A DNA stretch of 64,000 nucleotides from the NCBI RefSeq assembly GCF_002844595.1, contig NZ_PJNW01000006.1, forward strand, positions 62,001-126,000. Direction: 5' to 3'. The translations under genes were made by a program, and so were the position numbers. Below, piece after piece: positions 45,272-53,277 of the stretch. The notes under the pieces are model-generated. The model was given only the letters and a program-made list of their open reading frames with translations. It had not been told where the DNA came from and did no database searches. Within the stretch, counting starts at the first letter, position 1; every line of letters begins with the position of its first letter. The DNA comes from Pleomorphomonas diazotrophica. GTDB lineage: Bacteria; Pseudomonadota; Alphaproteobacteria; Rhizobiales; Pleomorphomonadaceae.

Positions 45272-46069
45272 ATGCAGGACCCGAGCGACGACGCCCCTTT
45301 TACCTATCTTCCCGGCAACGAGGCTGGCGGCCTCCTGATTATTGCCGACCACGCCTCCAACCGGGTGCCGCCACCCTATGGCGACCTCGGGCTGCCCAGG
45401 GCCCAGTTCGAGCGGCACATCGCCTATGACATCGGCACCGAATGGCTGGTTCACCGCCTCGCCGCCTTCACCGGGGCGCCGGCGCTGCTCACCCGCTTCT
45501 CGCGCCTCCTCATCGACGCCAATCGCGGCGAGGACGATCCGACGCTGGTGATGCGCCTCTCCGACGGGGCGATCGTGCCGGGCAATGCCGGCGTCGATGC
45601 CGAGGAGCGGCAGCGGCGCATCGAGTGCTTCCATCGCCCCTATCATCGGGCGATATCCGAACAGATCGACCGGATGCTCGCGACCGGCGTCGCGCCGGTG
45701 ATCCTCTCCATCCATTCCTTCACGCCGGCCTGGAAGGGCGTAGCTCGCCCCTGGGACGTGGCGATCCTCTGGGATCGCGACGACCGCATGGTGGCGCCGG
45801 CGCTCGCCGCCTTCCGGGCGCGCGGCTTTGTGGTGGGGGACAACCAGCCCTATGATGGGGCGCTCAAGAACGATACGCTCTATCACCATGGCACCATGCG
45901 CGGCCTTGCCCATCTCCTCATCGAGGTGCGGCAGGATCACATCGGCAATCAAGACGGCGCAAACCACTGGGCCAAGACGATTTTCGAGGTGGTGACGCCT
46001 TTGGCGGCGCGGCCGGAGATGCGCAAGGCGGTCTTTTACGGGTCGCGCGCCGGCGGGCCGGGCATGTGA
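45272..46069 (+). CDS. N-formylglutamate amidohydrolase family protein (first paralogue)
   Basis: 265 residues. Motifs are IIADHASNRVP (metal His), SRLLIDANRG, ILSIHSFTP and LIEVRQD, matching the FGase family that releases formate from N-formylglutamate or related compounds. The ATG at 45272 lies at the junction with the divergent DMT gene. It sits two genes from pyk and beside gapR. A second family member lies at 57042, only about 30% alike by eye. Confidence 0.85.
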   Translation: MQDPSDDAPFTYLPGNEAGGLLIIADHASNRVPPPYGDLGLPRAQFERHIAYDIGTEWLVHRLAAFTGAPALLTRFSRLLIDANRGEDDPTLVMRLSDGAIVPGNAGVDAEERQRRIECFHRPYHRAISEQIDRMLATGVAPVILSIHSFTPAWKGVARPWDVAILWDRDDRMVAPALAAFRARGFVVGDNQPYDGALKNDTLYHHGTMRGLAHLLIEVRQDHIGNQDGANHWAKTIFEVVTPLAARPEMRKAVFYGSRAGGPGM

Positions 46070-46178
46070 ACGGACGCTCGAAAACGGTTGACGGGCCCAT
46101 GAACTTCGGACTTCATGCGCCCCTCACGGGCGGCGGCCCCGCCCGGACCCAATCACTGATCGGCAGGACAGATATCCC

Positions 46179-46439
46179 ATGAGCATGGAATCGGCAGAAT
46201 CGCAGGGCGGCGTCGCGGCGGGCGAGCTGCGGCAGTTCATCGAGCGCGTCGAGCGCCTCGAGGAAGAGAAGGCGGCACTGCAGGACGACATCAAGGACGT
46301 GATGGCCGAGCTCAAGGGCCGCGGCTACGACGTCAAGGCGGTCCGGGCCATCCTGAAGCTCCGCAAGCAGGATCCGGACGAGCGCCAGGAGGCCGAGGCC
46401 ATCCTGGAGCTCTACATGAACGCGCTCGGCATGGTGTGA
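46179..46439 (+). CDS. gapR: DUF2312 nucleoid-associated protein GapR
   Basis: 86 residues, nearly all helical: [38 protein letters not shown] and AILKLRKQD. This is the UPF0335/DUF2312 family; its Caulobacter member GapR binds overtwisted DNA ahead of forks and polymerases and is essential. AGGA lies ten bases upstream of the ATG. A large terminator follows. Confidence 0.93.
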   Translation: MSMESAESQGGVAAGELRQFIERVERLEEEKAALQDDIKDVMAELKGRGYDVKAVRAILKLRKQDPDERQEAEAILELYMNALGMV

Positions 46440-46507
46440 GCGAGCCGGCATGGGCTCCCTGAAGCGGGAGGCCGTGCCGCGAGGCTGAGAGATCAATGCC
46501 CCCCAAG

Positions 46508-46555
46508 AAGGCGCTGCGCCAAGCACCGTTGATCGGTGTGGCGGGCGCCTTTTTC
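46508..46555 (+). terminator. Rho-independent terminator after gapR
   Basis: A long two-part stem (AAGGCGC/GCGCCTT outside; CGCC/GGCG and CACCG/CGGTG inside) ends in TTTTTC, about 70 bases after gapR. It isolates gapR from the nrd operon. Confidence 0.85.
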
Positions 46556-46630
46556 TATGGTCAGCGCCTGGCGATCCACAGGCCGTTCACAGGCCGCATA
46601 GGTAGAACCACGCCTCGCAAAGGTCTCTCG

Positions 46631-46661
46631 TTGACCCGACTCGTAGGGCGAGAAATACTAT
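46631..46661 (+). promoter_or_regulatory. nrd operon promoter
   Basis: TTGACC (46631-46636) with an extended -10 region AATACTAT (46654-46661; spacer 17 to 19 depending on register). The predicted start, about 46668, coincides with the 5' edge of the riboswitch. Confidence 0.6.
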
Positions 46662-46667
46662 TTGTTG

Positions 46668-46842
46668 AGCCGAGGTTCTCCGGATGACACAACATCTGGA
46701 GCGAAGAGGGAAGCCGGTCAGATGCCGGCGCTGCCCCCGCAACTGTAGGTGGGAAGTGATCGATCCACTGTTGTCACTGGTGCGCGGCACTGGGAAGACG
46801 GATCGATCGCCGAGACCCGCGAGCCAGGAGACCTGCCCCGGC
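46668..46842 (+). ncRNA. Adenosylcobalamin (B12) riboswitch
   Basis: The conserved elements appear in order: GAGGTTCTCCGG near the 5' end, GGGAAGCCGGTCAGATGCCG with GCGCTGCCCCCGCAAC, TGTAGG, CACTGG...GGGAAGAC and the B12 box GAGCCAGGAGACCTGCC (46821-46837). It lies 127 bases before nrdD. Bound adenosylcobalamin should lower nrdD-nrdG expression. The downstream 127 bases lack a clear terminator, so control may be at translation. Confidence 0.96.
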
Positions 46843-46968
46843 CTATGAAAAATGTCCTCGGGCGGGGTGCACCGGTGGATCGTCGTCGACATGCGCCGGA
46901 GTCTGCTCCGCTCGCCATGTCGATTGCGTTCCCCTGTTCTCTGCCCCTCTATTCGGTGCCAGGGAACG

Positions 46969-48987
46969 ATGTCGGAACTCATTTCAGCCAAGCCGCCTCC
47001 CAGCGTCCTCAAGCGGTCGGGTGCGCTCGCCCCCTTCGATGCCCTGAAGATCCGATCGGCCATCGAGCGAGCCGGCGCCGCCAGCGGCGAGTTTTCCGGC
47101 ACTGAGGCGCATCTCCTCGCCATGCAGGCGGTTAAGGTGATCGCCCATCGCTTTGCGGACCGGATACCCTCGATCGAGGAGATCCAGGACGTCGTCGAGC
47201 AGGCGCTGATCTCGGCCAACCACTTCGCCACCGCGCGCGCCTACATCGTCTATCGCGAACAGCGGGCGCGTCTTCGCCGCGACGCCACCGCCGTCGTCGA
47301 CGTGGTGTCGTCGATCGACGAGTATCTCGAACGCGCCGACTGGCGGGTGAATGCCAACGCCAATCAGGGCTATTCGCTGGGCGGCCTCATTCTCAACGTT
47401 TCGGGCAAGGTGACGGCCAACTACTGGCTCTCCCACGTCTATCCGCCTGAGGTCGGCAAGGCGCACCGCGACGGCGACATCCACATCCACGATCTCGACA
47501 TGCTCGCGGGCTATTGCGCCGGCTGGTCGCTCAGGACGCTGCTCACCGAGGGGCTGAACGGCGTGCCGGGCAAGGTGGAGGCCGGACCGCCGAAGCATCT
47601 TTCGAGCGCCGTCGGCCAGATCGTCAACTTCCTCGGCACGCTGCAGAACGAGTGGGCCGGCGCCCAGGCCTTCTCGTCCTTCGACACCTACATGGCGCCT
47701 TTCGTCCGCAAGGACCGGCTGTCCTATGACGACGTCCGGCAGTCGATCCAGGAGCTGATCTACAATCTCAACGTCCCCTCGCGCTGGGGCACGCAGACGC
47801 CCTTCACCAACCTTACCTTCGATTGGGTGTGCCCCGACGACCTCAAGGATCAGGTGCCGGTCTTGGGCGGCGTCGAGATGGATTTCCGCTATGGCGACTT
47901 GCAGGCGGAGATGGACCTCATCAACCGCGCCTACATGGAGGTGATGACGGCCGGCGACGCCAGGGGGCGCGCCTTCACCTTCCCGATCCCGACCTACAAC
48001 ATCACGCCCGACTTCCCCTGGGAGAGCGACAACGCCACGCGCCTCTTCGAGATGACGGCCAAGTACGGGCTGCCCTATTTCCAGAACTTCCTCAACTCCG
48101 AGCTGACGCCGAACATGGTCCGCTCGATGTGCTGCCGGTTGCAGCTCGATCTCCGGGAGCTCCTGAAGCGCGGCAACGGCCTGTTCGGGTCGGCCGAGCA
48201 GACGGGATCGGTGGGCGTCGTCACGGTGAACTGCGCCCGTCTCGGCTACCTTCACAAGGGCGACGAGGTCGGATTGCTGCGCCGGCTGGACGAACTCCTG
48301 GCCATCGGCCGCACCAGCCTGGAGATCAAGCGCAAGACCATCGAGCGGCTGATGGACGACGGTCTCTTTCCCTATACGAAGCGCTACCTCGGCAAGCTCC
48401 GGAACCATTTCTCGACGCTCGGCCTCAATGGCGTCAACGAGCTGATCCGCAACTTCAGCGGCGACGCCGAGGACATCACGACGACATGGGGCGAGGCCTT
48501 CGCCGTCCGCCTGCTCGACCATGTCCGCAGCCGCATCGTCGCCTTCCAGGAGGAGACGGGGCACCTTTACAATCTCGAGGCGACGCCGGCGGAGGGCACG
48601 ACCTATCGCTTTGCCCGCGAGGACAGGAAGCGTTTCCCGGAGATCCTGCAGGCCGGCACGCCGGAGGCACCCTATTACACCAACTCCACCCAGTTGCCGG
48701 TCGGCTTTACCGACGACGCCTTCGAGGCGCTCCGCCGCCAGGAGCCGCTTCAGACCCGCTACACCGGCGGCACCGTGCTCCACCTCTATCTCGGTGAGCG
48801 CGTGTCGTCAGCCGAGGCCTGCAAGAAGCTCGTCCGGCGGGCGCTCGAGCATTTCCGCCTGCCCTACATCACGGTGACGCCGACCTTCTCCATCTGCCCC
48901 AAGCACGGCTACCTCGCCGGAGAGCATGAATTCTGCCCGATCTGCGACGCCGAGAGGCTGGCCGAGAAGCAGGCCGCCGCCGAGTGA
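46969..48987 (+). CDS. nrdD: Anaerobic ribonucleoside-triphosphate reductase large polypeptide (class III, NrdD without glycyl-radical domain)
   Basis: 672 residues. An ATP-cone lies at about 12-105 (LKRSGALAPFDALKIRSAIE). The barrel has the catalytic-loop cysteines in MLAGYCAGWSL (C183), MCCRLQL and VNCARLGYL. The zinc site at the end is CPKH...CPIC (C643, H646, C656, C659). The reading frame then stops at TGA 48985-48987. The expected RVxGY glycyl-radical segment is missing and is found in the next ORF. ATG 46969 follows AGGGAA; earlier in-frame codons cover the riboswitch expression platform. It makes dNTPs without oxygen. Confidence 0.93.
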   Translation: MSELISAKPPPSVLKRSGALAPFDALKIRSAIERAGAASGEFSGTEAHLLAMQAVKVIAHRFADRIPSIEEIQDVVEQALISANHFATARAYIVYREQRARLRRDATAVVDVVSSIDEYLERADWRVNANANQGYSLGGLILNVSGKVTANYWLSHVYPPEVGKAHRDGDIHIHDLDMLAGYCAGWSLRTLLTEGLNGVPGKVEAGPPKHLSSAVGQIVNFLGTLQNEWAGAQAFSSFDTYMAPFVRKDRLSYDDVRQSIQELIYNLNVPSRWGTQTPFTNLTFDWVCPDDLKDQVPVLGGVEMDFRYGDLQAEMDLINRAYMEVMTAGDARGRAFTFPIPTYNITPDFPWESDNATRLFEMTAKYGLPYFQNFLNSELTPNMVRSMCCRLQLDLRELLKRGNGLFGSAEQTGSVGVVTVNCARLGYLHKGDEVGLLRRLDELLAIGRTSLEIKRKTIERLMDDGLFPYTKRYLGKLRNHFSTLGLNGVNELIRNFSGDAEDITTTWGEAFAVRLLDHVRSRIVAFQEETGHLYNLEATPAEGTTYRFAREDRKRFPEILQAGTPEAPYYTNSTQLPVGFTDDAFEALRRQEPLQTRYTGGTVLHLYLGERVSSAEACKKLVRRALEHFRLPYITVTPTFSICPKHGYLAGEHEFCPICDAERLAEKQAAAE

Positions 48988-49011
48988 ACGATTTCGTCAA
49001 GGAGACCTCTA

Positions 49012-49209
49012 GTGAACAAGCCGCTTTCCGCCATTGACGCCGACGCCGCCACCCTGCTGTCCGACGACGAGCGCCAGCCCTGCGAAGTCTGGACGCGGGT
49101 GATGGGCTATCACCGCCCCGTCTCGTCCTTCAACAAGGGCAAGAAGAGCGAGTTTGCCGAGCGGACGTCGTTCATCGAAGGCAAGAGCCTTGGCAATGCC
49201 GATCGCTGA
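49012..49209 (+). CDS. Stand-alone glycyl-radical domain of the class III ribonucleotide reductase
   Basis: 65 residues starting at GTG 49012, with AAGGAG eight bases upstream. The core CEVWTRVMGYHRPVSSFN...GKKSEFAERTSF is the C-terminal glycyl-radical motif of NrdD proteins; the radical glycine should be G32. It lies in the same frame as nrdD, 24 bases after its TGA. Its product would have to dock on the 672-residue NrdD, as the small protein YfiD/GrcA does on pyruvate formate-lyase. It overlaps nrdG by 14 bases. Confidence 0.88.
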   Translation: MNKPLSAIDADAATLLSDDERQPCEVWTRVMGYHRPVSSFNKGKKSEFAERTSFIEGKSLGNADR

Positions 49210-49822
49210 CATTGCGGTCGGCGGTTTCTCGCCGCTGTCCACCTGCGACTGGCCGGGCGAGCTGGTCGCCACGGTGTTCTGCCAGGGCTGCCCGTTCGCC
49301 TGCCGCTACTGCCACAACGCCGACCTGATCCCGCCCGGCCCTGGTACCGGGCCGAGCTGGCCGGAGATCCTGTCGATCCTCGAAAGGCGGCGAGGTCTCC
49401 TTGACGGCGTGGTGTTCTCGGGAGGCGAGCCGACTTTGCAAAAGGCGCTGCCCGAGGCGGTCGCCACGGTCAGGGCGCTGGGTTTCCGCGTCGGCCTGCA
49501 CACGGCCGGCCCCTATCCCGAACGCCTTGCGCGCCTTCTGCCTGATCTCGACTGGGTCGGGTTCGACGTCAAGGCGCCGTTTGCCGATTACCAGCGCATC
49601 ACAGGCGTGCCGAAGAGCGGCCTGAGGGCGCGCGAAAGCCTCGTCGAGCTGGTCGGGAGCGGGGTGGCTTTCGAGGTCCGCACCACCGTGCATCCGTCGC
49701 TGCTTGACGCAATGGATCTTGCTCGCCTCGATGCCGATCTTGCGGCGTTGGGTGTGGGGCCGACGCGGCGCCAGCCATTCCGTAGCAGAGGCTGCCAAGA
49801 CGCAACGTTGCTGACCGCCTGA
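49196..49822 (+). CDS. nrdG: Anaerobic ribonucleotide reductase activating protein (radical SAM, NrdG)
   Basis: 208 residues. The N-terminus has FSPLSTCDWPGELVATVFCQ and the radical-SAM cluster motif CPFACRYC (C32, C36, C39), followed by the GGEPT-type motif FSGGEPTLQ. It cleaves S-adenosylmethionine to place the glycyl radical on the reductase. ATG 49196 lies inside the end of the glycyl-radical ORF, so the two are translationally coupled. The closing residues RSRGCQDATLLTA are atypical. Confidence 0.93.
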   Translation: MPIADIAVGGFSPLSTCDWPGELVATVFCQGCPFACRYCHNADLIPPGPGTGPSWPEILSILERRRGLLDGVVFSGGEPTLQKALPEAVATVRALGFRVGLHTAGPYPERLARLLPDLDWVGFDVKAPFADYQRITGVPKSGLRARESLVELVGSGVAFEVRTTVHPSLLDAMDLARLDADLAALGVGPTRRQPFRSRGCQDATLLTA

Positions 49823-49954
49823 CGTCGGCCATTGGCGCCTCTCTTTGCTTGACAGCTCACCGCAGCCGGCATAGGCTTTCTGTATCGTTTCAAGAAGGCG
49901 TCGCGCCGCCGTCCGGTTTTCGGTGGCGGAGGGCGCCTTCTTCGTGTGGATCCC

Positions 49955-51139
49955 ATGACCGCCCCAACGAACTCCCCGTCCGTTCCGACGCCCATTCGGC
50001 GCGACCGATTGACCTGGGCCGCCTATCTGGCGCTGGCCCAGTTCACCTTCTTCCTGAACATCCAGGGCAACATCATCCCCTTCCTGAAGGACGAGTTCGA
50101 CCTCAGCTACCGGGTGGTGACGTTGCATCCGGCGGCAGTGGCGGCCGGGCTGATCGTCTCGGGTCTCATCGGCGAACGGTGGACGCGCCGGCACGGCCGG
50201 CTGTGGTCGGTGGTGGTGGGGCTTGCCGGCATGGCGCTCGGGGCGATCGCCATCATCCTTGCGCCGCATCCGGCGGTCAGCATCCTCGGCTGCTTCCTGA
50301 TGGGCGCGGTCGGCTGCCTGGTGCTGATCGTCGTGCCGACAACCCTGGCCGACTGGCACGGCGCCAATCGTTCGGTGGCGATCGGCGAGGCCAATGGCAT
50401 TTCCTACGTCGCCTCGCTGACGGCGGCCATGGCGGTCGGCCTGTTCGCCGCCATCGGCCTCGGCTGGCGGGCGGCGCTGCTGCTCGGCGCGGTTCTCGCC
50501 GGCTTCTTGCTGTTGTTCCTGCGCGGCGTGCCGATGCCGGCGGCGAAGCAGCCCGTTGCCGCCGACGAGAACCGGGGTGGCGGCCGCCTGCCGAGGGCCT
50601 ACTGGTTCTATTGGCTGACCATCATCGCCTTCGTCGGCGTCGAGCAGTCGGTGCTGGTCTGGGCGACGGAGTTCCTCGCCCGCGTCAAGGGCGTGCCGGT
50701 GGCCTCGGCGGCCATCGCCGCCGGCGCCTTCTCGCTCGGCATGCTGGTCGGCCGTCTGTCGTCGGCTTTCATCCTGAAGCGGATCACGGCGGCGAGGGCG
50801 CTCTATCTCTCGGCCATCATCACGCTACCGGCCTTCTTCCTGTTCTGGAGCGCGCCGACCCTGCCGGTGGCGGTGGTCGGCCTGTTCGCGGTCGGCCTCG
50901 GCTGCGCCTTGCAATATCCGCTGACGCTGACCAAGGCGATCGTCACGGCCGGTCCGTTCGGAGAACTGGCGACGGCGCGCGCCTCGCTCGGCAGCGGGCT
51001 CTCCATCCTGGTCATCCCCTGGGCGATCGGCGCGCTGGCCGACCGGACCGGTCTCTGGGCGGCCATATCGCTGCTGCCGCTCTTCACCCTGGCTGGGGTG
51101 GCCTTCCTGGTGGCCGGCGAGCGTGCCGTTCGCTCCTGA
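49955..51139 (+). CDS. MFS transporter
   Basis: 394 residues and 12 membrane helices, with the MFS loop motif GLIGERWTRRHGRL between helices 2 and 3 and a second-half counterpart LVGRLSSAFILKR. Substrate not identifiable. Start taken as ATG 49955; a GTG three codons earlier is possible. It lies downstream of nrdG after a 132-base gap and is probably separate. Confidence 0.83.
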   Translation: MTAPTNSPSVPTPIRRDRLTWAAYLALAQFTFFLNIQGNIIPFLKDEFDLSYRVVTLHPAAVAAGLIVSGLIGERWTRRHGRLWSVVVGLAGMALGAIAIILAPHPAVSILGCFLMGAVGCLVLIVVPTTLADWHGANRSVAIGEANGISYVASLTAAMAVGLFAAIGLGWRAALLLGAVLAGFLLLFLRGVPMPAAKQPVAADENRGGGRLPRAYWFYWLTIIAFVGVEQSVLVWATEFLARVKGVPVASAAIAAGAFSLGMLVGRLSSAFILKRITAARALYLSAIITLPAFFLFWSAPTLPVAVVGLFAVGLGCALQYPLTLTKAIVTAGPFGELATARASLGSGLSILVIPWAIGALADRTGLWAAISLLPLFTLAGVAFLVAGERAVRS

Positions 51140-52405
51140 TTACCGGGCTTTCAGGCCGAGCGCCCTCTTCACCTCGGGTTCGAGGGTGAGAGCCTTTCCA
51201 TCGCCGATCACCGAAAAGCCCTGCCCGGCGCTGGTCAGGCCGGCGGAGTAGATCGCCCAGGCAAAGCCGCGTTCCTCGGCGGCGACCCGTGTCGCCTCGA
51301 TCAGGGCGATGCGCGAGCCCGGATCGGCGCCATCCTGGAAGATGCCGAACTCGCCGAGCAGCAGACGGTCGGCCGGAATACCGTTGTCGTTCGCCCAGTC
51401 GCCAACCCGCTTGAAATCGGCAGCAATCGTCGCCGGGCCGGCCTTGGTGGCGCGGTAGTCGGCGAGCGCTTCGGCCACAGCCGCGTCGAGTTCCTTTTTC
51501 CGTTTCGGGTCGGCGACGCCTTTGGCGATCCGGCTTCTTGCCTCGCCCAGCAACCGCTTGCCGGTCGTCTTGTCGAGCCTGGCGGCCGGATAGGGCAGGT
51601 GGGTGAGATAGCGGCCGGGGTCGTCGACCCAGGGGCGGCCGGCGTGGCTCACGGCCATCGGCTCGTAATAGTGGAAGGTCCAGATGATATTGGGATCGTC
51701 CGCGAAGGGCGACGGATCGAGCCGCGTCAGCCCGTCGACGAGGCCGGACCGGCCGCCGGTCAGCACCAGCGTCAGGGTTGGCGCCGATGCGCGGGCGGCC
51801 GACCTCAGCGCGGCGAGCTGGTCGGGCCAGCGGTCGGTCAGGACGAGATAGGATTCCCAGTCCTGGTTGGGCTCGTTGATCGGCTCCAGCAGGGTGCGAT
51901 CGGGCGGCAGGCTGGCGAGGCGGCCGGCGAGGCGCGTGACGAGGCCGAGGTAGCGATCCCACAGCAGCGGGGCGTGGCCGTCGGTGCCGAGCACGTCCTG
52001 CAGTCCATCGGGACGCTCCTCGTCGACGGGCAACAGATGCATGTCGACGATCACCGTGAAGCCCAGCGCCTGCAGGCGTTCGGTCGACGCGACGACGTGC
52101 TCGATCAGCGGGCCGGCGCCGTCGTCACCGGCCCAGAGTAGGGCGGCGGCGTCGAAGTTCAGGCGGACGAAATCGAAGCCCTCGGCCTTGAGATTGGCAA
52201 GCTGGCTGTCGTCGAGCCGCCCCATCCAGTCGGGAAAGTTGTTCCGGTCGAAACCCGGCGCCAGGAAGGCGTCGCGGGCGGTCCAGGTCTGCCAGACCTC
52301 GAAGTTGATGCCGCGCTTGAGCGTCGGGGCGGCGGCGGCCGGGAGGGCGGCAAGGAGCGCGAGGCAGAACGCCACCAGACGGGCGGCGCGGACGGAGCGG
52401 GGCAT
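51140..52405 (-). CDS. Glycoside hydrolase family 5 (cellulase-like) exported enzyme
   Basis: 421 residues with a signal peptide (residues 1-26, ARLVAFCLALLAALPAAAA). GH5 motifs: GINFEVWQTW, FDFVRLNF, the acid/base glutamate in LLEPINEPNQDW and the nucleophile glutamate in LLLGEFGIF, with a WTFHYYEP aromatic/His motif between. It cleaves beta-glucans or beta-mannans, or trims a self-made polysaccharide. ATG 52405 has GGAGGA nine bases upstream. It converges with the MFS gene with no spacer. Confidence 0.88.
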   Translation of the reverse strand: MPRSVRAARLVAFCLALLAALPAAAAPTLKRGINFEVWQTWTARDAFLAPGFDRNNFPDWMGRLDDSQLANLKAEGFDFVRLNFDAAALLWAGDDGAGPLIEHVVASTERLQALGFTVIVDMHLLPVDEERPDGLQDVLGTDGHAPLLWDRYLGLVTRLAGRLASLPPDRTLLEPINEPNQDWESYLVLTDRWPDQLAALRSAARASAPTLTLVLTGGRSGLVDGLTRLDPSPFADDPNIIWTFHYYEPMAVSHAGRPWVDDPGRYLTHLPYPAARLDKTTGKRLLGEARSRIAKGVADPKRKKELDAAVAEALADYRATKAGPATIAADFKRVGDWANDNGIPADRLLLGEFGIFQDGADPGSRIALIEATRVAAEERGFAWAIYSAGLTSAGQGFSVIGDGKALTLEPEVKRALGLKAR

Positions 52406-52591
52406 CAAGGTGGTCCTCCGGGGCCGGCTTGGCGCCGGCGGCGCGATCATGACCGGGCGCTGCCGTCGGTGCAACGGATCCCTGCGGAAGTTGACGATCT
52501 TCCGTCAGGCGCCACAACGTGAGAGAAGGCGGCCAGACTTTCACGATCCGGCGCGGACCTCGGCCCGCCCGGCAAGACCGGCAGATCCATC

Positions 52592-53200
52592 ATGTTCCTG
52601 ACCCTGGTCGACTTCGTCGGCTGTTTCGCCTTTGCCCTCAGCGGCGGCACGCGCGCCGTGGAGCGGCGGCTCGATCCCTTCGGCATCGTCTTCCTGGCCT
52701 TCGTGGCCGCCACCTTCGGCGGCATCATCCGCGACGTGGTGATCGGCGCCGTACCGCCGGTGGCTTTCGCCACCTGGCATTATTTCGCCATTTCCTGCGT
52801 CGCCGGCTTCTGCTGCGTCTTCGCCCACAATCTGATCGCCCGCCTCGCCGCGCCGGTGGCGGTGTTCGATGCGCTGGGCCTCGGGCTCTACGTGGTGGTG
52901 GGAACGCGCAAGGCGATGGATGCCGGCCTGTCGCCGCTGATGGCGGCGGTGCTGGGCATGATCACCGCCATCGGCGGTGGCATCGGCCGCGACATCCTGG
53001 CGGCGCAGACGCCGATGGTGCTGCACAAGGAGATCTATGCCCTGGCGGCGCTGATCGGTGCGCTGGTGGTGTCGGTCGGCGACTATTATCACCTGCCGGG
53101 CGTACCGGTCGCCGTCGTCGGCGGCGGCCTCTCGATCCTGCTTCGTCTCGCCGCCATGCGGTGGGACTGGAACCTGCCGCCCCCGACCAGCCGCACCTGA
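52592..53200 (+). CDS. Trimeric intracellular cation channel family protein (TRIC, UPF0126)
   Basis: 202 residues in two repeats of three membrane helices. The repeat signatures are ALSGGTRAVERRLDPFGIVFLAF with FGGIIRDV and the later GGGIGRDIL. UPF0126 proteins are bacterial TRIC-type cation channels. No strong ribosome binding site is visible. A perfect terminator follows. Confidence 0.9.
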   Translation: MFLTLVDFVGCFAFALSGGTRAVERRLDPFGIVFLAFVAATFGGIIRDVVIGAVPPVAFATWHYFAISCVAGFCCVFAHNLIARLAAPVAVFDALGLGLYVVVGTRKAMDAGLSPLMAAVLGMITAIGGGIGRDILAAQTPMVLHKEIYALAALIGALVVSVGDYYHLPGVPVAVVGGGLSILLRLAAMRWDWNLPPPTSRT

Positions 53201-53204
53201 AAGA

Positions 53205-53233
53205 AAATCCCGGCGCGGGCGCCGGGATTTCCT
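53205..53233. terminator. Terminator hairpin after the TRIC gene
   Basis: A 12-base-pair perfect inverted repeat AAATCCCGGCGC / GCGCCGGGATTT separated by GG. It lies between the TRIC gene and the convergent chemoreceptor gene and has T-tracts at both ends. Confidence 0.8.
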
Positions 53234-53277
53234 CGTCTCCTGCCTTCAGGCCGCTGTCGCCGCCTGATCGAGTTGCC

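Noticed and set aside
46440..46500. GGCTGAGA at 46482-46489 as a second TPP riboswitch
   Set aside because: The second half of the aptamer (ACCCTT...AACCTGAT...) is missing. The match is short and lies before a terminator.
48985..48987. In-frame TGA between nrdD and the glycyl-radical ORF read as selenocysteine
   Set aside because: No SECIS-like hairpin follows the TGA, class III reductases do not have Sec there, and a strong ribosome binding site plus GTG start lies 13-25 bases later. Separate translation explains the data better.
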